A stretch of DNA of 64,000 nucleotides, from NCBI RefSeq assembly GCF_042649825.1, contig NZ_JBHSAB010000031.1, positions 52,063 through 116,062 of the forward strand, given 5' to 3'. The notes below the pieces were generated by a model, which saw nothing but the letters and a program-made list of their open reading frames with translations, did no database searches and was not told where the DNA came from. Shown piece by piece: positions 1-8,913 of the stretch. This stretch comes from Legionella_C dresdenensis. GTDB lineage: Bacteria; Pseudomonadota; Gammaproteobacteria; Legionellales; Legionellaceae. Each line of letters begins with the position of its first letter. Position 1 is the stretch's first letter. Position numbers and translations under genes: made by a program.

Positions 1-273
1 GAAATTAATTGGAACGCCATTTGTTTTCAAATCGAATCTAATGTAGTTAATCCTCCGAATGCTGCATTAGCTGCAGATTTGTCTGCATCAGAAGACACCC
101 TAAACCAGGAAACTATACCTTTATTGACCGATGAAGAGGAAATGGAGGAAGAGGAAGCTGCTCAGATTTTACTTCAATTAACTACTTATCCTGGCTATTT
201 CTTTAATCGAGGTTTAAATAAGGATAATTCTAATGTCGTCTCTGCATTTCAACAAGGTACGGAGCTATCTTAA
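1..273 (+). CDS. 3' end of an unidentified acidic protein (partial)
   Basis: This frame is open from the first base of the window to a TAA, giving the last 90 residues of a protein that starts upstream. A TTG at 79 could start a 64-residue product, but the frame is open before it and no ribosome binding site is visible, so truncation by the window edge is more likely. The visible part contains a strongly acidic run (DEEEMEEEE, about 50 residues from the end) followed by a short amphipathic stretch. Acidic clusters near the C terminus are common in Dot/Icm translocated proteins, and the next genes are effector-like, but that is only context. No domain is recognised and no function is assigned. 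It converges with the large gene that follows on the opposite strand. Confidence 0.5.
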   Translation, partial: EINWNAICFQIESNVVNPPNAALAADLSASEDTLNQETIPLLTDEEEMEEEEAAQILLQLTTYPGYFFNRGLNKDNSNVVSAFQQGTELS

Positions 274-310
274 TGGCAGTGAAACGTAATTCGGGATGAT
301 TCAAATAGCA

Positions 311-3300
311 TTATAACGATAGATTTTCCTGGGCCTTGTTACAAAGTATGTGTAATTCACGAATAAAATCGCTGACAGTACGGACTTGCTTGTTGTTTAC
401 CAGAATATCTGCCTTCCCTGCCTTGATAAACTCGCGCAACTGCTTACCCAGATCCCCATTTCGGAACGTTGATAAATGTGCTAATAAATCAACTTGCTCA
501 TTGTCCAAAGCACTTTTTAACGTAATAATCGCCTGCTGTTTCTGGGTAAAACTTTTTTGAAAAATTCCCAAAAAACTACCAAAATAATATTCTTTAGTCT
601 GATTCTTACTGTTTGTAACACTCTTTCGCCTATCAGTGTATTGCTCAAGAAGGTTAATTATATCTTTTTTAGCCTTAATTTCAGCCTCTTCGGCATAGCT
701 CGCTTTCGAAGGGGTTACGGAAGGTTGTTGCGGTAAGGCATTTTCCACAGGTTCAGGTTCTGTTTTTGGCGGGGCTGATTCTACAACCGGCGCAGATGCT
801 GGAATTTCAGGTTTAGGTTCCGCTCTTGGCTGAGCTGATTCTGCAACCGGTGCAGATGCTGGAATTTCAGGCTTAGGTTCCGCTTTTGGCTGAGCTGACC
901 CTGCAGGTTTAGTCATAACTTCTTTTTCAACTTCCTGATTAATAGCAAATACTATTTCCTTCAACTGTTGAGCGATGAGCATCCTGTTATTATATTCTCT
1001 TACCTTATTTAAAAGATATTTGATATCTGCCGGTTGAATAGAAGATTCTGTATTATCCGTGACAGGTTTTTGTACAAGCCGGGCAAACATTAATACTTTA
1101 TTAATATCAAAAACACCAAGTAAGTCTGTTTTTATTGCATTTTTTACTTGTTCATCATTTATTTGCAAATTTTTTAGCGTTTCATCAATTTTTTCTGAAC
1201 CCACCGCCCATAAATTCTCTTTGACGATGGCGGATATTAAGTCCATCAGGCCGTGTTTACCCGCAATTTCGTCAAAAAGTAGTGTATTTTGCTCGTCAAT
1301 CACTTGCAAAATCTCATTGAATTTTTGTTGCGGAAGCGCTCGAAGAAATTTATTAATAAAAGAACTGTTCGTTTTTAAAGAATCAATCTCAAACCAATTG
1401 CCGCCTAATCTTTTCGGATTGATTACATCAAATAAACATTCATAAACCTCAGCATGGCTCGGATTATTCGTTATTTTATGCTTTATTTTATCTGCTAACA
1501 GACTATAAAAAACAGCTGTATTGGGAAAATTTGTTGCTTTAACTCCTAAAGCACTTCGCCATTGTAATCGGAATAAACCATCATTCCACATCCACAATGC
1601 CCAGTCGTCTTTTTCCAGACTGGTTAGTAATTTATCAATAAAAATGTCAAAATTATAGCGATGATTCTCAATTGTCCAGATAATCGATGGATAAGGCGTT
1701 TTATATTTTTCATCAGTTCCTATAGCAGTAACGTCAAAATATTTAATAAAATATTCGGTTAGATATTGGGGATTTTCATGTAGGCGCGCAGCCAATTTAT
1801 CAAGAGAAGTTCTGATTGTTTTACTAATAACTATATTTGCGCCGGCATGCTTTTTAGTTAAATCCAATAATTCATTGCCAGATGCCATACAATCCAGTCG
1901 AATCAATCCGGGTATTTGTTCCATACGCGAATTTAATTCGACACCAATTAATACTAATCCAATAGTGACTACACCGGTTACAACATCAATTTTAATATCA
2001 AATTTTGCCGCGTGATTCCGTAGCGGCATATTGTAACTATAAGTTAAATCAGGAAAATTAAATTCTGATTGTAATAGTGTAGCTTTTGATGTTTTTCCTT
2101 CTCGGTTCAGCCAATACATATTATCCAGACTATTGACTACTTGTTGTATATGCTCAGGCAAGCGCTCTGTCTTAATCAGATAAGGATTTGTTTCAGTCTC
2201 AATGCACGCCAGACATTCCTGGTGAAAAAATGTAAAAAAATCCTCTAGCGTTAATCGCATATCAATAAATGCCCGTTTAAACGAGCCTGCGGTATTAATG
2301 ATTGCTGCATCAACTGAAAACTCTCCGCTTGATAAAAGCTGATCTTCGCCAAAGTTATTTTGCTTTAATAAGGTATCAAACTTAAGACTGATAGCATTTA
2401 TCCTTTCCCACGGCGTTTTTGGTTCATTGTCAGTTAAAATAACATCCGTATTGCGAAGTTTCTGAAATGTGGCTTGATCGATATCACAACGTACTAATGT
2501 TTCCATACTGATTTTGTAGATTTTAAGCATTTCAGTAAAGCGGTCAATTTTATCACTGACCGGTAAAGCGCTATTGGCTTTCAGGGCTTTAATCGAATTA
2601 TCCAACAACTCAATATATTTAAACTTTAACTGGCTGATAAGGTATTGTTCATGCCCTGTTTTTTTGAGTTTTAATACACTGACACCCAGTTGTTTAAGCT
2701 CATTCAAACGCTGTATAAACATATCATGGCTTAACCCTTTTTCGCCCCATAGGGATATTTGATTTTCAAAATCATTAATGGCAGAATAGTGCGTTGCCAA
2801 TTGTGTACTTTTAAACTCGACAAATGAACTAAGCTGGTTTATTAATTCGTTATAATCAACTGGACTATCCGCTGTAATGGCTGGCAACACGATTAAACAA
2901 GCTGCCGCTTCAAGCAGCTTCTCCTCCTGAAGCCTAAGTAAAAATTGCAATAACTCATCCGCTGTAGTTAATCCCTGTTTTACTATGTTAAAACAGAAAG
3001 TACTCCAGGCTGTCTTGTCATTAGCATTCAAAAAATAAATATTAAACGGGATGAGTGTGACGAGCATCACTTTTTGAGCAGCTGTTAATTGCTGATAATT
3101 TTGACCAAAAAGCCTCTGACACTGTTTGGCGATAGATTCCTGCAATTTTCGCTCTTCCAGCAAGGCATGTAATGAATAACCGAAATCTTCTGGACGTCCT
3201 TTTCCAAATATTAAACCTTCAATCTTTTTTGCTAAATCCAGTAAGTATTCTGCCTGCTCTTGCCCAGGTTCAGCATGGCGTGCTTCGTAATAATCCGCAG

Positions 3301-5095
3301 CAACCAGGACAAGGTTTTGAAAAGCTCGATGACTGGATTGGGTATCAAGCTTTTTATTTATCTGAAAAGCATAACGTAATAATTGCGCGATTGCACGGCC
3401 TGCCTGCACATTATTGGCTTCCGATAAATTAGTCAATACCGTTTGGCATGCTATTCGCGCTTCATTCGTAGTAGTTTTTCTGCTGTGATCGTTACCCATT
3501 AAAGCATAAAAATGAGCTAATAATTCGTTTACTGCAGGCTCTGCTATCGCTATCTCTGGATTTCGCACACGCACTATCAACTCAGCTAATGGCGTTCTTT
3601 TATCGGTTAATACTGTTAAGTCAACCGAAACGTGTGGATTTATACCAATCGGCAACGGAGTGGAGTTGGAATCCAGAGATGAAGCGATAAGGCCGGGCTG
3701 AATCCATTCATTTCGGTCAAGCACAATTTTTTCCAGTTTAGAGGCTAGTAAAAAACCATTTCGTTGACGGTCAAAATAAAGTGGGTTAGCTTCAGCGACA
3801 GTATCAAGCGCTTTAGAAAGCTCAGCGGTATTGCTTATTTGTATTAAAGGAAGCCCTGCCCCATTAATTATTGCTGCCTCATGGGAAATATCTGCCAGTA
3901 ATTGTTCAACTACCACTACTTTAACGCGATTATCTCTGGCCAGCTCGATACATTGTTTTAACGCATCATTATTCATTTTTTTTATAATGAAAACATCATC
4001 GGCTTTAGTGACTTCCCTGACATGTGCAAGCGGCAAGGCATTACCTGGCGGAACAATAGAATGTCCCGCCAGCCAGGCTTGTTTTTCCTTGCCCTGCTCT
4101 ATCAAGTTCGGATGTAATGCAGAAGGTTGCGCCAGATTTGGCGCATTAACGATAGGCCTTGCCTGAACAATATAAATCGCATCATGCTCAGGAACATAGA
4201 CAAATTCAATATCCATTGGCATGCCATAATGGCGGTTTATCTTATCTGCACATTTTGCTAAACGCTCAACGACTGCAGGGGGTATACTTGGTGCTTTAGC
4301 AAGACTATGCGAATTAGGAATAGTCTTCAGCCCCGCATTGCCATCCGTCTGTGGTACCATACGAACAGGTTTGTTAACAATATCAGCAATTACAACATGA
4401 TTTTTGGTATACCAATAACTATCAACAGCTCCTTTACTATTAACTATCAATTCGCCATGACCCGGCGCTATCTGAATAAAAGTGCCGCTATTATTAGAAT
4501 ACGCCACGCCTGATTTGACAATCTTGTCATCAGTAATATCAGATTCTGAACCAATCATAGTCTGGATTAAAATGGGAATAAACGGTGGTGTACTAATATC
4601 ATCATGAGCCAGTTGTCGCTGTAGTAGCGACTTTTCGCCAAGATAAGAACAAAGCACTTCAGCAATAGCATTAGAGACTGAATTGATATCTGGAACAACA
4701 TTAGCAACACTTTCATTGCCGCCGGCATTAGCTATTTCTTTACTATCTTCTTTGCCTGTACTCCTAACCATTAAGCGTGCACCTTTTGGCAGAGCTAACT
4801 CTTGAATCGGATGCGTTGAAAGGCAAGCTCTAATATCGCTTGATAAGATTTTTAACAGTTCTTTTGTTTGATCATTCAGAACCTCTGGTTTTGACATGGC
4901 ATCTGCAATTGCTTGCCAACGTACCTCAATATCAAGGCCAAATCTTTTCAGGTGCGAGCAGATGTCATCATGTGCCAAACCAATGAAATCAGGCACATAT
5001 AATTTTTCTTCGCCTTTTAAAAGATCTTGTAAAATAGAAAGGTTTTTTGTTTTATTGCCGTGTTTACCAGATTCATAGATCGATGTATTACTCAT
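311..5095 (-). CDS. Giant PEP-synthase-like phosphotransferase protein, effector candidate
   Basis: A 1594-residue protein. Residues about 30-320 resemble the ATP-grasp domain of PEP synthase/pyruvate phosphate dikinase: Arg111 in VRSTGKED, GHGE at 212-215, DIEF at 295-298 and the closing VQARPI (Gln311, Arg313). Residues about 330-430 resemble the swivelling phosphohistidine domain, with SHEAAI placing a candidate catalytic His at 405. The PEP/pyruvate-binding TIM barrel that should follow is absent. Instead there are about 960 residues I do not recognise, a Pro/Glu-rich linker (about 1395-1460) with two near-identical 20-residue repeats, and a lysine-rich helical C-terminal domain of about 120 residues. 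The order ATP-grasp, His domain, unknown acceptor region suggests phosphoryl transfer to a substrate other than pyruvate; this is inference. The start ATG is preceded on the minus strand by a TATAAT-like box. Size, isolation and neighbours suggest a secreted effector. Confidence 0.8.
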   Translation of the reverse strand: MSNTSIYESGKHGNKTKNLSILQDLLKGEEKLYVPDFIGLAHDDICSHLKRFGLDIEVRWQAIADAMSKPEVLNDQTKELLKILSSDIRACLSTHPIQELALPKGARLMVRSTGKEDSKEIANAGGNESVANVVPDINSVSNAIAEVLCSYLGEKSLLQRQLAHDDISTPPFIPILIQTMIGSESDITDDKIVKSGVAYSNNSGTFIQIAPGHGELIVNSKGAVDSYWYTKNHVVIADIVNKPVRMVPQTDGNAGLKTIPNSHSLAKAPSIPPAVVERLAKCADKINRHYGMPMDIEFVYVPEHDAIYIVQARPIVNAPNLAQPSALHPNLIEQGKEKQAWLAGHSIVPPGNALPLAHVREVTKADDVFIIKKMNNDALKQCIELARDNRVKVVVVEQLLADISHEAAIINGAGLPLIQISNTAELSKALDTVAEANPLYFDRQRNGFLLASKLEKIVLDRNEWIQPGLIASSLDSNSTPLPIGINPHVSVDLTVLTDKRTPLAELIVRVRNPEIAIAEPAVNELLAHFYALMGNDHSRKTTTNEARIACQTVLTNLSEANNVQAGRAIAQLLRYAFQINKKLDTQSSHRAFQNLVLVAADYYEARHAEPGQEQAEYLLDLAKKIEGLIFGKGRPEDFGYSLHALLEERKLQESIAKQCQRLFGQNYQQLTAAQKVMLVTLIPFNIYFLNANDKTAWSTFCFNIVKQGLTTADELLQFLLRLQEEKLLEAAACLIVLPAITADSPVDYNELINQLSSFVEFKSTQLATHYSAINDFENQISLWGEKGLSHDMFIQRLNELKQLGVSVLKLKKTGHEQYLISQLKFKYIELLDNSIKALKANSALPVSDKIDRFTEMLKIYKISMETLVRCDIDQATFQKLRNTDVILTDNEPKTPWERINAISLKFDTLLKQNNFGEDQLLSSGEFSVDAAIINTAGSFKRAFIDMRLTLEDFFTFFHQECLACIETETNPYLIKTERLPEHIQQVVNSLDNMYWLNREGKTSKATLLQSEFNFPDLTYSYNMPLRNHAAKFDIKIDVVTGVVTIGLVLIGVELNSRMEQIPGLIRLDCMASGNELLDLTKKHAGANIVISKTIRTSLDKLAARLHENPQYLTEYFIKYFDVTAIGTDEKYKTPYPSIIWTIENHRYNFDIFIDKLLTSLEKDDWALWMWNDGLFRLQWRSALGVKATNFPNTAVFYSLLADKIKHKITNNPSHAEVYECLFDVINPKRLGGNWFEIDSLKTNSSFINKFLRALPQQKFNEILQVIDEQNTLLFDEIAGKHGLMDLISAIVKENLWAVGSEKIDETLKNLQINDEQVKNAIKTDLLGVFDINKVLMFARLVQKPVTDNTESSIQPADIKYLLNKVREYNNRMLIAQQLKEIVFAINQEVEKEVMTKPAGSAQPKAEPKPEIPASAPVAESAQPRAEPKPEIPASAPVVESAPPKTEPEPVENALPQQPSVTPSKASYAEEAEIKAKKDIINLLEQYTDRRKSVTNSKNQTKEYYFGSFLGIFQKSFTQKQQAIITLKSALDNEQVDLLAHLSTFRNGDLGKQLREFIKAGKADILVNNKQVRTVSDFIRELHILCNKAQENLSL
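750..900 (-). repeat. 60-bp tandem repeat encoding a Pro/Glu-rich linker
   Basis: Positions 781-840 and 841-900 are near-identical 60-bp units, with a partial, more diverged unit at about 750-780. In the minus-strand gene they encode a 20-residue unit built around KPEIPASAPV. The period is a multiple of three, so changes in copy number would lengthen or shorten the linker without shifting the frame. Confidence 0.85.
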
Positions 5096-5430
5096 TATTT
5101 ATTGCCTGCCAGATTAAACAAATAAACACCTAATGATTAATATTATACCATATAGCAACATATACATACATATTGCTTTATGTAGAAATTCAGCAAGCTC
5201 TTTGCAGGTTGCATGGCTAACCCAATACAGAGTGATAACATTGATTCGGATTACCTTGTTCACACAATACAGGGCCGGCATGAACCCCTTGTTGAAGAAT
5301 AAGACTTCTGTCGGCAGTTAATATCAGGATCCCTTTCGAAGATTACCTAAGTCACATCATAAAAGCCATTTGCCGCAAGAAAGTAGCATATACTTATAAT
5401 TGTACTTTATTTGAAAATCGTGGAATTGCA
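5096..5430. promoter_or_regulatory. Divergent intergenic region between two effector-like genes
   Basis: These 335 bases separate two divergent genes and should hold both promoters. On the minus strand a TATAAT lies near 5145-5150. On the plus strand TTGCCG (5370-5375) and TATAAT (5395-5400) are 19 bases apart, a slightly long spacer. No palindromic repeat and no further gene is visible. Confidence 0.4.
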
Positions 5431-6996
5431 ATGACAAAATTTAAAAACCTGTCTGGCCAGAATCTGCAAAAAAGGATCCAGAGCGACAATATTGACTGCA
5501 ATCCAATCTCAGGCGGTATGTTTTACAAAATAATTCCTGTTAAAGATAAAAAAATGACTTTAAAAAGCCATTATAAAAATCAAACAAGTGATTTGTTTTT
5601 AGATGGTGTTAATAAGCTAAAAAATCAACATGGGAATCAAGTAGTTAATGCTCTAAATAAATTAAAAACAAACGCCATAATAGGGCGCGCGCCAGAGTCG
5701 TCTGCAGGTGCTGCATTAAAATTTCATGTTAACATTAATAGTATTGCTAATCTGGACGAAAAAGTATTATGGGGTTTAGTAGAGCTATTAAATAAGAAAG
5801 CTAAAGCCGATAATAATATGAATTTTGACTATAAAATTATTAATCCGGCAGAGCATGGCAATGAGCGTTTTAAAGACACTGATCAGCTGACTATTTATTT
5901 TGATGCCTATTCATCGGTCTCTGATATGCTTGCATTATCAGAAGATATCAACAACTATTTACAGGCTAATTTATCTGAAAATAAAAACCCTTTAGGGCCC
6001 AAAGATAGCTTTGGCTTTAATTCGTTTGTTTCAGTGCGGTTTGATACCAGCAGAGCTACAACCAGTTACGCAGTTTTTCCGTTTTTTGATAAAGAGCTAG
6101 CTAAATTTTTTGAAAAATATCAAACTGAACCGCAGGTTTTAAGTGATTTACCGGCATGTGCTTTTGAAGCGGTATTTAATAACGTCATTTTTTCTAAACA
6201 AATTACTGATTTAAATTATCAAAACGGTGAGACATTAAGTCCTGAAGACAGTGCTATAGTACAAAATGAATTCGTTAAAATGCTGAAAAATCCTTATGAT
6301 TACATTGCAAACTCATACAATGTTTGTCAGAAAGCCGATAATTTATTCAATTCAATACAAGACTTTAGTTATGATTTTAGTCGGCTCACTAATACTCTGG
6401 CAGTTGAACAGCATTTGGAAAAAGAATTACAACGCCTGAATTCTTTAAATTTACCAAAGGAAGCTGTTGAAGCAAAGAAAGATGAAATGAAGCTGGCTGC
6501 GGAAGCACGTTGTAATACAATAAACGTAAATGCAGGTAAGTCTCTGGATAGCCAAGTAAAATTTGAGCAGTTATTGCAGGAAATTGCAATGAGCGCAAAA
6601 ACTTTAGAAAAATCAGATCATAAGGCCGCAAAAGATGCTGGTAATTTTTACAAATCGGTTGTTATTAAGTACCAGGAGTATAAAAAAACAGGCGATTTAA
6701 CAGAGTTTAAAAATTTTTGCCAACAACGTATTATGTATTATGATAATTCTGCAAATTCTAATTTAGCAGAAAAGTCCTCCTGGAAAGAGTTTTTGTTAAA
6801 ATTCCTCCCTTTCTTAAATCGTCTTAGTCACTTTTCACCTAAAGAACACAAACAATCCGCCACGGCCGAAAATAAATCAGCACCCATTGCAGCCATAAAT
6901 AAATTTAAACAAGCGCTTTCAGAGTTAAAAGAAGAAAGTTGTCCATCTGCAGATATAAAAGAATCAGTTGAGGCTTCCACTGTGCTTAAACGGTAA
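5431..6996 (+). CDS. Putative phosphothreonine-lyase-like (OspF/SpvC/HopA1 fold) effector
   Basis: A 521-residue orphan. Residues about 95-210 carry a motif order like that of the OspF/SpvC phosphothreonine lyases: KFHV (Lys97, His99), a Tyr-Lys step (Lys135 in DYKI), Arg146, the strand QLTIYF (Tyr156), then Arg203 and Arg208. As I recall SpvC, its key residues are Lys104, His106, Lys136, Arg148, Tyr158, Arg213 and Arg220; the spacings agree to within a few residues except for a six-residue insertion after the His. Those enzymes remove phosphate from phospho-Thr/Ser by beta-elimination and inactivate host MAP kinases. HopA1 and some lanthipeptide lyase domains are thought to share this fold. 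The C-terminal half is helical and ends in a Glu/Ser-rich tail typical of translocated proteins. The start is a plain ATG with a weak Shine-Dalgarno sequence. Lyase activity is an inference from spacing only. Confidence 0.6.
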   Translation: MTKFKNLSGQNLQKRIQSDNIDCNPISGGMFYKIIPVKDKKMTLKSHYKNQTSDLFLDGVNKLKNQHGNQVVNALNKLKTNAIIGRAPESSAGAALKFHVNINSIANLDEKVLWGLVELLNKKAKADNNMNFDYKIINPAEHGNERFKDTDQLTIYFDAYSSVSDMLALSEDINNYLQANLSENKNPLGPKDSFGFNSFVSVRFDTSRATTSYAVFPFFDKELAKFFEKYQTEPQVLSDLPACAFEAVFNNVIFSKQITDLNYQNGETLSPEDSAIVQNEFVKMLKNPYDYIANSYNVCQKADNLFNSIQDFSYDFSRLTNTLAVEQHLEKELQRLNSLNLPKEAVEAKKDEMKLAAEARCNTINVNAGKSLDSQVKFEQLLQEIAMSAKTLEKSDHKAAKDAGNFYKSVVIKYQEYKKTGDLTEFKNFCQQRIMYYDNSANSNLAEKSSWKEFLLKFLPFLNRLSHFSPKEHKQSATAENKSAPIAAINKFKQALSELKEESCPSADIKESVEASTVLKR

Positions 6997-7000
6997 GTAA

Positions 7001-7207
7001 AGCATCCTTCGCTCATCTTATTGGTTGGCCAATTTTTATCTGCTAGCGGCAGCAGCTGCGGGGAATCAGGATTTCACCAGATCTCGTTATTTGCATCCTG
7101 TTCTTCAGACAATAAAAGAAGCCATTTCAATAAATATTGAGTCAATTAACGGATATGAACCGGATTCGTTATGGGAAGCAGCTAGCAGCAAATGTTCAAT
7201 TTTATAA
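7001..7207 (+). pseudogene. Short reading frame ending in a CaaX-type box (CSIL), possible gene remnant
   Basis: The frame is open from just after the stop of the upstream gene, in another phase, and ends in a TAA. A TTG at 7025 would give 60 residues; there is no ATG and no good ribosome binding site. Composition is protein-like: a hydrophobic Ala-rich start, then a helix. The last four residues are Cys-Ser-Ile-Leu, a legal CaaX box; Leu at the last position favours geranylgeranylation in eukaryotes. It may be the surviving 3' end of a decayed gene, an out-of-frame extension of the upstream gene, or chance. A second, stronger CaaX protein lies at 50015-50605. Confidence 0.3.
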
Positions 7208-7341
7208 ATTGAGATATAATCAGGCAACGCTCCTGAAGTTTTTTAAATGATTTTTCCTTGTTTTATGGATAGCGTAATTGCCTATTAAAGTTTATTATTT
7301 AGCCATTAAAAAGCCAAATAAATCCAGTTGGAGATGTATCA

Positions 7342-8787
7342 ATGGCTCTTTTTTATAACACCCCTGGCGGAACATATTCTTTTTATCCCGATAAGAAACC
7401 TAAAGCTTATACCTTTCCGACGGATGCATATATTGAAATAAATAAGGTCAGAATAAGCTTAAGTGGTATTAAAGTTAATGTTCATGATATCGGGTATGAT
7501 AGTGAAAGCATTAGTGCATTTAGCAAATCAGCTGCATTAGTGCATTCTCGTAATCCAGGCGTGATCAATACCCCGTTATACATTAATGATAGCAATATTA
7601 GTGATGGTGTTCCTTCACGCCAGGACTTGGCACGGTTTCATGTTCCTTTTATAAGCCCGGATGAGTTCGAAGTTCTAGTCAGGCGGCTGCATGGTCTTTC
7701 TTTTCATTCAACTAATCCTGATGCCAAGCGATTTTTTCAATTAAAAAGGGATTTTGCAGTCATTGAAAATGCTTATAAGAATCAGTATAAAGAGAAAATT
7801 AAGAAACAGTTAAGTCAATTATCTACGTATCCTAAACACCTGTCTATCATCTATGATGACAGGCGGCTTCAGCATGCAACCCATATTATATTAACTTATC
7901 ATTCTACCACAGAATGTAGCCTGCAAATTGACAGCACAATCTCCTTTCTGTTTGTAATGTATGGACCTAATGTTTATAGGTTTTTGGCAGAAGGTCATTC
8001 TATTAATTATGATACGTGTATTGAAAAGATTAATCCGTTACACCCAAACGTAATTGATGTTTATTGCTCAAGTGCTGATACTAAACCCGCTATTTCATTT
8101 GAATTCTCAGCGCCAATCGATGAGATGATATTTAACTGCTGTTATGCAAGAATGGTCAAAGTGTTATGCTTACTCGACATTCCCTTAAAAAAAGTTGTGC
8201 TGCATCATACGCCGTATAATAATAAATTTACCTTGCACTGCGTGCCTTTTGCTATACAGAATAAAATCGATTTTGTATTAGGTGAAAGCCATGCTATTGC
8301 AGAAAGCGTATTTGAGTCAGGGTTGCGTATTCGAGCGGAACAGGCGGTATTATCTTATTTAACAGGTGGTTTTGAGGCTATTCCTCATTATGATGCGGTC
8401 ACAGCGGCAGATTTCAAAGTAACGTATTCGCCCGAGAAATGGTATAGCAATTTTGATGAAGTATGTAGCGCACTTAGAAAAGCGATTGCTGAGCTCTCTT
8501 ATCAAGAGTTAGAAAGCCTATACCTTTCAACAGAGGTTAATGATGCCTGTGAAATTGCAAACTCTATAAAAAAATATATAAAACAGGTATTACTTTCGAA
8601 GGCTGCCACAGATGAATCTTTTATCCCAATTCCCGTTAACGAAAATAACAGGGAAGAAGCCGAGCGGCTTGATTTCATCCATGCTCCAGCTATTCTATAC
8701 AGTCAATCAACAGCAACTTTATTTGCATCAAAAAAACTTGTGAAAGCAGAAGAACAAAGCAAACATCACACCAATATCCTTTGGTAA
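7342..8787 (+). CDS. Hypothetical protein, effector candidate
   Basis: A 481-residue protein beginning with ATG after GGAG. I recognise no domain. It appears soluble: there is no signal peptide or convincing membrane segment. The N-terminal 130 residues are rich in beta-type sequence; a helical KEKIKKQLSQL stretch follows, then mixed alpha/beta sequence with several His/Cys residues around 275-320 (FNCCYARM, LHHTPYNN). The C terminus is charged (KAEEQSKHH). It has its own upstream spacer of about 130 bases and is followed by a spacer with a regulated-looking promoter, so it is probably monocistronic. Lying in a run of orphan genes beside likely effectors makes translocation plausible, but nothing in the sequence proves it. 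Confidence 0.7.
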   Translation: MALFYNTPGGTYSFYPDKKPKAYTFPTDAYIEINKVRISLSGIKVNVHDIGYDSESISAFSKSAALVHSRNPGVINTPLYINDSNISDGVPSRQDLARFHVPFISPDEFEVLVRRLHGLSFHSTNPDAKRFFQLKRDFAVIENAYKNQYKEKIKKQLSQLSTYPKHLSIIYDDRRLQHATHIILTYHSTTECSLQIDSTISFLFVMYGPNVYRFLAEGHSINYDTCIEKINPLHPNVIDVYCSSADTKPAISFEFSAPIDEMIFNCCYARMVKVLCLLDIPLKKVVLHHTPYNNKFTLHCVPFAIQNKIDFVLGESHAIAESVFESGLRIRAEQAVLSYLTGGFEAIPHYDAVTAADFKVTYSPEKWYSNFDEVCSALRKAIAELSYQELESLYLSTEVNDACEIANSIKKYIKQVLLSKAATDESFIPIPVNENNREEAERLDFIHAPAILYSQSTATLFASKKLVKAEEQSKHHTNILW

Positions 8788-8846
8788 TATCAAAAACACT
8801 GTGAGCAGTCTTAACTCAACCAAAGCGGAATTTTTGCTTTGTAAGT

Positions 8847-8880
8847 TTTAATATAGCCTTAATGAAATTGGTATAGAATA
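8847..8880 (+). promoter_or_regulatory. PmrA-box-like direct repeat with downstream -10
   Basis: Two TTAAT half-sites (8848-8852 and 8859-8863) are exactly 11 bases apart, matching the layout of the Legionella/Coxiella PmrA box (cTTAATatT-N2-cTTAATatT). A -10-like TAGAAT (8874-8879) lies about one helical turn downstream, where an activator overlapping the -35 would sit. The start codon follows about 35 bases later. Confidence 0.5.
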
Positions 8881-8913
8881 TTTTACATGCGTTAATGATA
8901 ATTGGAAATTATT

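Noticed and set aside
311..5095. Annotation as metabolic phosphoenolpyruvate synthase
   Set aside because: Only the ATP-grasp and phosphohistidine domains match; the PEP/pyruvate-binding barrel is missing and the length is about double that of PpsA.
5370..5404. PmrA box upstream of the lyase-like gene
   Set aside because: CTTATAATT and CTTTATTT are 12 bases apart and lack the TTAAT cores, unlike the two sites that were reported.
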